Assembly (NCBI GenBank): GCA_015519985.1
Contig: WIAN01000126.1
Coordinates: 1 to 16,079 of the forward strand
Source: Candidatus Woesearchaeota archaeon
Lineage (GTDB): Archaea; Nanobdellota; Nanobdellia; Woesearchaeales; WAPJ01
Reading direction: 5' to 3'
Length of the DNA: 16,079 bases
The position numbers and the translations under genes were made by a program. Shown one piece after another: positions 12,284-16,079 of the stretch. Each line of letters begins with the position of its first letter. The first letter of the stretch is position 1. A model generated the notes under the pieces. That model was not told the DNA's origin. It did no database searches and saw nothing but the letters and a program-made list of their open reading frames with translations.

Positions 12284-12871
12284 ATGGAAAAAAAATTATT
12301 ACACAGAAGAAAATTAAAAGCTAAAAAACCAAAATTTTTAGCTCAAGATGTTCATAAAAAGAAAAGATTAAAAGAAAAGTGGAAAAGACCTAAAGGATTG
12401 CAAAGTAAAATGAGATTGCAAAAAAAAGGTCATAGAAAAGTAGTTTCAGTAGGTTGGAAAAGTCCAAAAGAAGTAAGAGGTTTAAGCAGAGAAGGATTAG
12501 AACAAATAAGAGTTGAAAACATTAAGGCTTTAGAAAATATAAATCCAAAAACTCAAGGAATAATCATTTCATCAAAATTATCAATAAAAAAGAAATATGA
12601 AATTATATTAGAAGCAGAAAAAAAAGGAATTGTAGTTTTGAATAGAAATGTTAAAGCATTAAAAGAAAGATTAGAATTAAAAATAAAAGCAAAAACAGAA
12701 AAGAAAAATAAAAAAACAGCAAAAGAAACAGCAGTAAAGAAAGAAAGTAAAAAAACAGAAACAAAAGAGAGTAAAGAAAAAGCAAAAGAAACAGAAAATA
12801 CAAAAGACGCAAAAGAAAAACAAACAAAAGAAGAAAAACAATCAGAAAAAACAAAACAAACAGAACAATAA
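12284..12871 (+). CDS. rpl32e: 50S ribosomal protein L32e (eL32) with Lys/Glu tail
   Basis: A 195-residue protein. Residues 1 to about 130 are archaeal L32e: KKPKFLAQDVHKKKRLKEKW, RPKGLQSKMRLQKKGHRKVVSVGWKSPKEVRGL, and the C-terminal NPKTQGIIISSKLSIKKKYEIILEAEKKGIVVLN. It is found only in archaea and eukaryotes, on the solvent side of the large subunit next to L22. The tail from about residue 134 is Lys/Glu/Thr/Ser-rich and shares 47 identical bases with the L22 tail; its last six residues TKQTEQ equal those of L24. The start is set by the GTGGT spacing rather than the first ATG. Confidence 0.95.
   Translation: MEKKLLHRRKLKAKKPKFLAQDVHKKKRLKEKWKRPKGLQSKMRLQKKGHRKVVSVGWKSPKEVRGLSREGLEQIRVENIKALENINPKTQGIIISSKLSIKKKYEIILEAEKKGIVVLNRNVKALKERLELKIKAKTEKKNKKTAKETAVKKESKKTETKESKEKAKETENTKDAKEKQTKEEKQSEKTKQTEQ
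12720..12766 (+). repeat. 47-bp sequence shared with the L22 tail
   Basis: Identical by eye to 6648-6694, same frame, including the single AAG codon. Confidence 0.7.
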
Positions 12872-12918
12872 AAAAATAAAAAAAATCAAAATAAAAATAA
12901 TATTCATCGTGATAAAAA

Positions 12919-13428
12919 ATGAAACTAACAGTACAAAAAAGATTGGCATCAAGATTATTAAAAGTAGGACAAAACAAAGTAAAATTTGATCCTGAAAGAG
13001 TTAATGATATAAAAGAAGCAATTACTTCAGCAGATTTAAGAACTTTAATAAAAGAAGGAGCAGTAGTTAAAGAAAAACCAAAAGGAGTTTCAAAAAGTAG
13101 AAGTAGAAAAGCAAAACTACAAAAAAAGAAAGGAAGAAGAAAAGGACATGGAAGCAGAAAAGGAAAAGCAACAGCAAGAACAGAAAAGAAAGAAACATGG
13201 ATGAACAGAATAAGATCTCAAAGAAAATTATTATCTTCATTAAAAGAAAAAGGAAAAATTACAAAAGAAACATACTCTTTACTTTACAAAAAAGCAAAAG
13301 GAGGCTTTTTCAGAAGTAAAAGACACTTATTATTATATTTAGAAGAACAAAATTTAATACAAAAAACAGAAACAAAAGAAAGTAAAAAATCAAAAACAGA
13401 AACTAAGGAGACAAAAGAAAAACAATAA
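12919..13428 (+). CDS. rpl19e: 50S ribosomal protein L19e (eL19), short Lys/Glu tail
   Basis: A 169-residue archaeal/eukaryotic L19e. The N-terminal helices (LTVQKRLASRLLKVGQNKVKFDPERV), the basic linker KGVSKSRSRKAKLQKKKGRRKGHGSRKGKATAR and the C-terminal WMNRIRSQRKLLSSLKEKGKITKETYSLLYKKAKGGFFRSKRHL are all typical. It bridges the subunits and lies close to the tunnel exit. Residues after about 149 form a short KTETKESKKSKTETKETKEKQ tail of the same type as in L22 and L32e. GTGAT at 12909-12913, inside a copy of ATCGTGATAAAAAATG, sets the start. Confidence 0.97.
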   Translation: MKLTVQKRLASRLLKVGQNKVKFDPERVNDIKEAITSADLRTLIKEGAVVKEKPKGVSKSRSRKAKLQKKKGRRKGHGSRKGKATARTEKKETWMNRIRSQRKLLSSLKEKGKITKETYSLLYKKAKGGFFRSKRHLLLYLEEQNLIQKTETKESKKSKTETKETKEKQ

Positions 13429-13484
13429 AACAAAAATAAAAAATCAAAATAAAAATTGAATAAAAATTATTTAAGGTAATAATC

Positions 13485-13982
13485 ATGACAAACAGACAAA
13501 CAATTCATTATAGAAGAAAAAGAGAAGGAAGAACAGATTATAAAAAAAGACTAGAATATTTAAAATCTGGAAAACCAAGACTAGTAGTTAGAAAAACAGT
13601 AAATAACACAATAGTTTCAATAGTAGAATATAATCCTGATGGAGATAAAGTAATCACAACTTTCAACTCAAAAGATTTAAAAAAAATAAATTGGGATATT
13701 TCAACAGGAAACATTCCAGCAGCATACTTAGCAGGATACATAGCAGCAAAAAAAGCTTTAGAAAAAAATGTTAAAGAAGCAATTTTAGATTTAGGAGTGC
13801 AAGCAACAGTAAAAAAAGGAAGATTGTTTGCTGCATTAAAAGGAGCAGTAGATGCTGGTTTAAACGTTCCACATTCAGAAGAAGCATTTCCTGATGAAGA
13901 AAGATTGTTAGGAAAACATATTGAAGATCATTTAGGAATAAAAGTTAAAGAAAAAGTAGAAGAAATAAAATCAAAATTTTAA
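13485..13982 (+). CDS. rpl18: 50S ribosomal protein L18 (uL18)
   Basis: A 165-residue archaeal L18, which binds 5S rRNA with L5. Hallmarks are HYRRKREGRTDYKKRLEYLKSGKPRLVVRKT, the N-N-T-I-V-S-I-V-E-Y strand, AGYIAAKKALEK, EAILDLGVQATVKKGRLFAALKGAVDAGLNVPHSEEAFP and RLLGKHIEDHLG. Length is slightly below many archaeal L18 proteins, with no extra tail. The site AGGTAATAATC directly before the ATG is the same as at S19. Confidence 0.98.
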   Translation: MTNRQTIHYRRKREGRTDYKKRLEYLKSGKPRLVVRKTVNNTIVSIVEYNPDGDKVITTFNSKDLKKINWDISTGNIPAAYLAGYIAAKKALEKNVKEAILDLGVQATVKKGRLFAALKGAVDAGLNVPHSEEAFPDEERLLGKHIEDHLGIKVKEKVEEIKSKF

Positions 13983-13996
13983 AATAAAATATTCAT

Positions 13997-14001
13997 GTGG
14001 T
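13997..14001 (+). promoter_or_regulatory. Ribosome binding site GTGGT deciding the S5 start
   Basis: GTGGT plus TATA plus ATG 14006. The in-frame GTG at 13997 is part of the site. Confidence 0.7.
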
Positions 14002-14005
14002 TATA

Positions 14006-14785
14006 ATGGCACCTAAAAAAACAAAAGAATTAAAGAAAGAAGAAGAAACAGCAGCAATTGAAGTTTCTTCAGAAGAAGTAATTGAAACTCCTGTTGTAAG
14101 AGACGAAAATTGGACTCCTATAACAGAATTAGGAAAAAAAGTTCAAAAAGGAGAAATTACAAGTTTAGAACAAATTTTTAATTTGAACAAAAAAATATTA
14201 GAAGAAAAAATTGTTGATATTTTAATGCCTGATATGAAAGTAGAATTAATAAACATAGGACAAGCAAAAGGAAAATTCGGAGGAGGAAAAAGAAGAGCTT
14301 TCAGGCAAACACAAAAAAAGACCAGAGAAGGAAACAAACCTCACTTTGCTACTTATTGTGTTGTAGGAAATGAAAATGGAATAATAGGAATAGGTTACGG
14401 AAAAGCAAAAGAAGTAGTTCCTGCAAGAGAAAAAGCATTAAGAGCAGCAAAATTAAATGTTTTCAAAGTTTTAAGAGGATCTGGAAGTTGGGAAACAACA
14501 GTTCCAGGACAAAACTCTATCCCATTCAAAGTTACTGGAAAAGCAGGTTCAGTAACTGTAACGTTAATGCCTGCTCCAAAAGGAACAGGAATAGTAGCAG
14601 AACCAGAATTAGCTAAAATATTAAAATTAGCAGGAATACAAGATGTTTGGGCTAAAATCAGAGGACATACAGTAAGTAAAATAAACATGGTTTTAGCAGC
14701 TGAAAGAGCATTAAAAAAATTAAGCAGTACAAAAGTAAAAGAAGAATACAAACAAAAATTAGGAATTGTAGTAGAAGAAATATAA
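14006..14785 (+). CDS. rps5: 30S ribosomal protein S5 (uS5)
   Basis: A 259-residue archaeal S5, which shapes the mRNA entry channel with S3 and S4 and affects decoding accuracy. After a polar N-terminal extension of about 30 residues, the archaeal segment NWTPITELGKKVQKGEITSLEQIF leads into the double-stranded-RNA-binding-like domain (DMKVELINIGQAKGKFGGGKRRAFRQTQKKT, NGIIGIGYGKAKEVVPAREKALRAAK) and the C-terminal domain with GSVTVTLMPAPKGTGIVAEPELAKILKLAGIQDVWAKIRGHT. The start is ATG 14006 by spacing. Length is normal for the domain of life. Confidence 0.98.
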   Translation: MAPKKTKELKKEEETAAIEVSSEEVIETPVVRDENWTPITELGKKVQKGEITSLEQIFNLNKKILEEKIVDILMPDMKVELINIGQAKGKFGGGKRRAFRQTQKKTREGNKPHFATYCVVGNENGIIGIGYGKAKEVVPAREKALRAAKLNVFKVLRGSGSWETTVPGQNSIPFKVTGKAGSVTVTLMPAPKGTGIVAEPELAKILKLAGIQDVWAKIRGHTVSKINMVLAAERALKKLSSTKVKEEYKQKLGIVVEEI

Positions 14786-14833
14786 AAAGTAAAATAAAAA
14801 ATAAAAATAAAATTAGAATCATCGTGATAAAAA

Positions 14834-15259
14834 ATGTATGCGGCAATATTAATAAGAAGTACAATAGGAGCAAATCCTGAAATTAGAGAAACATTAAAAA
14901 GACTAAACTTAGAAAGGAAGAATAGTTTAGTATTGTTAGAAGAAAATAGTGTTAATAAAGGAATGTTAAAAAAAGTAGAATCTTACATTACTTATGGAAT
15001 TGTTTCAGAAGAATTTGCTAAAGAATTAGTAGAAAAAAAAGGAGAAGAAGTAAAAGATCCTGTTGATAGAAAACCAAAACAAAAAATAAAAAAACATGTT
15101 AAAAGCAAAATTTTATTCGGTAAAAAAATAAAACCTGCAATAAGATTACATCCTCCAAGAGGAGGTTTTGAAAGAAGAGGAATAAAAAAATCTTACTCTG
15201 AAAAAGGAGTTTTAGGTTTAAGAGATAATATTGAAGATTTAATAAAAAGAATGATGTAA
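14834..15259 (+). CDS. rpl30: 50S ribosomal protein L30 (uL30), archaeal long form
   Basis: A 141-residue protein, the long archaeal/eukaryotic form (bacterial L30 has about 60). The first part, AAILIRSTIGANPEIRETLKRLNLERKNSLVLLEEN, is the conserved L30 core. The end, ILFGKKIKPAIRLHPPRGGFERRGIKKSYSEKGVLG, is the archaeal C-terminal extension with its conserved R-L-x-P-P-R-G-G-x-x-x-x-G-I-K. L30 binds 23S rRNA near 5S rRNA. GTGAT at 14824-14828, in the last copy of the 16-base start module, sets the ATG. Confidence 0.97.
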   Translation: MYAAILIRSTIGANPEIRETLKRLNLERKNSLVLLEENSVNKGMLKKVESYITYGIVSEEFAKELVEKKGEEVKDPVDRKPKQKIKKHVKSKILFGKKIKPAIRLHPPRGGFERRGIKKSYSEKGVLGLRDNIEDLIKRMM

Positions 15260-15272
15260 AATTAATGTTAAT

Positions 15273-15279
15273 GGTTGAT
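15273..15279 (+). promoter_or_regulatory. Ribosome binding site GGTTGAT deciding the L15 start
   Basis: A GGTGAT variant with one extra T, four bases before ATG 15284. A TTG codon at 15275 falls inside this site and is therefore unlikely as a start. Confidence 0.55.
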
Positions 15280-15283
15280 TATT

Positions 15284-15745
15284 ATGGTTTTTAACAAAAG
15301 AAAGAAAAATTCAAGACAAAGAGGAAGTCATACTCACGGTTGGGGTTCTAAAAAGAAACATAGAGGTTCAGGTAACAGAGGAGGTAAAGGAATGGCAGGA
15401 ACAGGAAAAAAAGCAGACAGTAAAAAACCTTTAGTATGGAAGAACAAAAAATATTTTGGAAAATACGGTTTTAAAGTAAAAAATAAAAAAACTTTAAATT
15501 CAATTACATTAAAAGACTTGTCAGACAAATTAGATGTTCTTGTAGAACAAAAATTAGCAGTTAAAGAAAATGATGTTTATAAAATAAATTTGAAAGAACT
15601 TGGTTATGATAAACTTTTAGGAAATGGAAGTATAACTAAAAAATTAGAAGTTGTAGTTCCAAAAGCAACTAAAAAAGCAATAGCAGTAATAGAAGAAAAC
15701 GGAGGAAAAATAATTTTAGAAGAAACAACAGAAGCAGAAAAATAA
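15284..15745 (+). CDS. rpl15: 50S ribosomal protein L15 (uL15)
   Basis: A 153-residue archaeal L15, the last gene of the operon. The N-terminal basic, glycine-rich region KKNSRQRGSHTHGWGSKKKH followed by RGSGNRGGKGMAGTGKK is unmistakable; the globular part contains NSITLKDLSDKLDVLVEQ, NLKELGYDKLLGNGSITKKLEVVVPKATKKAIAVIEENGGKII. L15 stabilises 23S rRNA late in assembly. In most archaea secY follows; here a convergent unrelated gene does. The start at 15284 is chosen by spacing to the GGTTGAT site. Confidence 0.98.
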   Translation: MVFNKRKKNSRQRGSHTHGWGSKKKHRGSGNRGGKGMAGTGKKADSKKPLVWKNKKYFGKYGFKVKNKKTLNSITLKDLSDKLDVLVEQKLAVKENDVYKINLKELGYDKLLGNGSITKKLEVVVPKATKKAIAVIEENGGKIILEETTEAEK

Positions 15746-15782
15746 AATGTTTATTGTATTTTATTTTAATCTCTTTATCATT
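15746..15782 (+). terminator. T-rich region between convergent genes
   Basis: Several short T runs (for example 15759-15762 and 15765-15768) follow L15. They could end the operon transcript, but the signal is weak and A/T content here is high everywhere. Confidence 0.3.
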
Positions 15783-16079
15783 TTAGTCTGGTAAAATATC
15801 ACTTTCTCTCAAATCTAAAATATAATTTTTACTTTTAAAAGCTTCTTTTAAATAAGGTAATATTCTTGAACTTAAAAAAGCAGTTTCTTCAAAATAACCT
15901 AAAGGATCAGTATTGTTTATTTTTGAAAGAGTTCTAATAAAATGTTTTATAGCATTAACTATTTGAGGCATTAACATTTTTCTTTCATCATAAAAATTTT
16001 TGTTAAAAAATTCTAAATCTAAAAGATGAAAATCTAACAATGCAATATTATCTTTTGAAACTATTACATTACTATTATG
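15783..16079 (-). CDS. Kinase-fold protein, C-terminal part (5' end outside window)
   Basis: The minus-strand frame is open from 15783 to the window edge, giving 98 C-terminal residues; the TTG at 16040 is not a credible start because the reading continues upstream. The first visible residues, HNSNVIVSKDNIALLDFHLL, resemble the catalytic loop and metal-binding part of small-molecule kinases and kinase-like proteins (the 'H..N.IV......L.DF' of aminoglycoside/choline phosphotransferase, RIO and lipopolysaccharide kinase relatives), with an N that would bind metal and an LDF in place of DFG. The rest is helical and ends in ILPD. The substrate is not readable and the catalytic Asp lies outside the window. 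It is convergent to L15 and probably unrelated to the operon. Confidence 0.6.
   Translation of the reverse strand, partial: HNSNVIVSKDNIALLDFHLLDLEFFNKNFYDERKMLMPQIVNAIKHFIRTLSKINNTDPLGYFEETAFLSSRILPYLKEAFKSKNYILDLRESDILPD

Larger units (their letters stand above)
2796..15745 (+). other. Archaeal S10-spc type ribosomal protein operon
   Basis: Twenty-three consecutive plus-strand genes with gaps of 17 to about 60 nt and two 4-base ATGA overlaps. The order matches the archaeal cluster (L3 to L15). aIF1/SUI1 is absent between L29 and Rpp29, and secY is absent after L15. No internal terminator or convincing internal promoter was seen, so one long transcript is likely. Confidence 0.9.

Overview
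The window is a stretch of a very AT-rich archaeal chromosome dominated by one long, plus-strand ribosomal-protein operon (2796-15745). Archaeal identity is clear from S4e, L32e, L19e, the RNase P protein Rpp29 gene inside the cluster, the gene order, and ribosome binding sites of the GTGAT type that pair with the archaeal 16S 3' end. The low GC, almost exclusive AGA for arginine, Lys/Glu-rich protein tails and small accessory genes suggest a DPANN-type archaeon (Woesearchaeota/Pacearchaeota-like), but the phylum is an inference; a tree of the ribosomal proteins would settle it.

Layout. 1-767: 3' part of a CorA-type Mg2+ transporter (plus strand, cut by the window start). 764-2031: two minus-strand genes, a small DUF2283-like protein and a three-helix membrane protein with a DUF4352-like extracytoplasmic domain. 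2032-2221: an AT-rich divergent promoter region with an imperfect direct repeat built around TATA boxes. 2222-2455: a small winged-helix DNA-binding protein. 2456-2795: no gene, but a T-rich terminator, a strong TATA box and a series of hairpins that form either a long structured leader for the operon or a separate small RNA. 2796-15745: L3, L4, L23, L2, S19, L22, S3, L29, RNase P Rpp29, S17, L14, L24, S4e, L5, S14, S8, L6, L32e, L19e, L18, S5, L30, L15. 15783-16079: minus-strand, convergent, C-terminal part of a kinase-fold protein, cut by the window end.

The operon encodes 22 ribosomal proteins plus one RNase P subunit, spaced 17 to about 60 nt apart with two ATGA overlaps (L22/S3, L5/S14). 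The order is the ordinary archaeal S10-spc order, but no aIF1/SUI1 gene lies between L29 and Rpp29, and secY does not follow L15. I see no defence system, mobile element, CRISPR array, tRNA or rRNA.

The unusual features are (1) the structured region before L3; (2) long Lys/Glu C-terminal tails on L22, S3, L24, L32e and, shorter, L19e, with near-identical DNA shared between different genes, as if tails and gene junctions had been copied within the operon; (3) a very uniform GTGAT ribosome binding site that lets several start codons be moved to a downstream ATG; and (4) a switch in valine codon choice between L3 and later genes.
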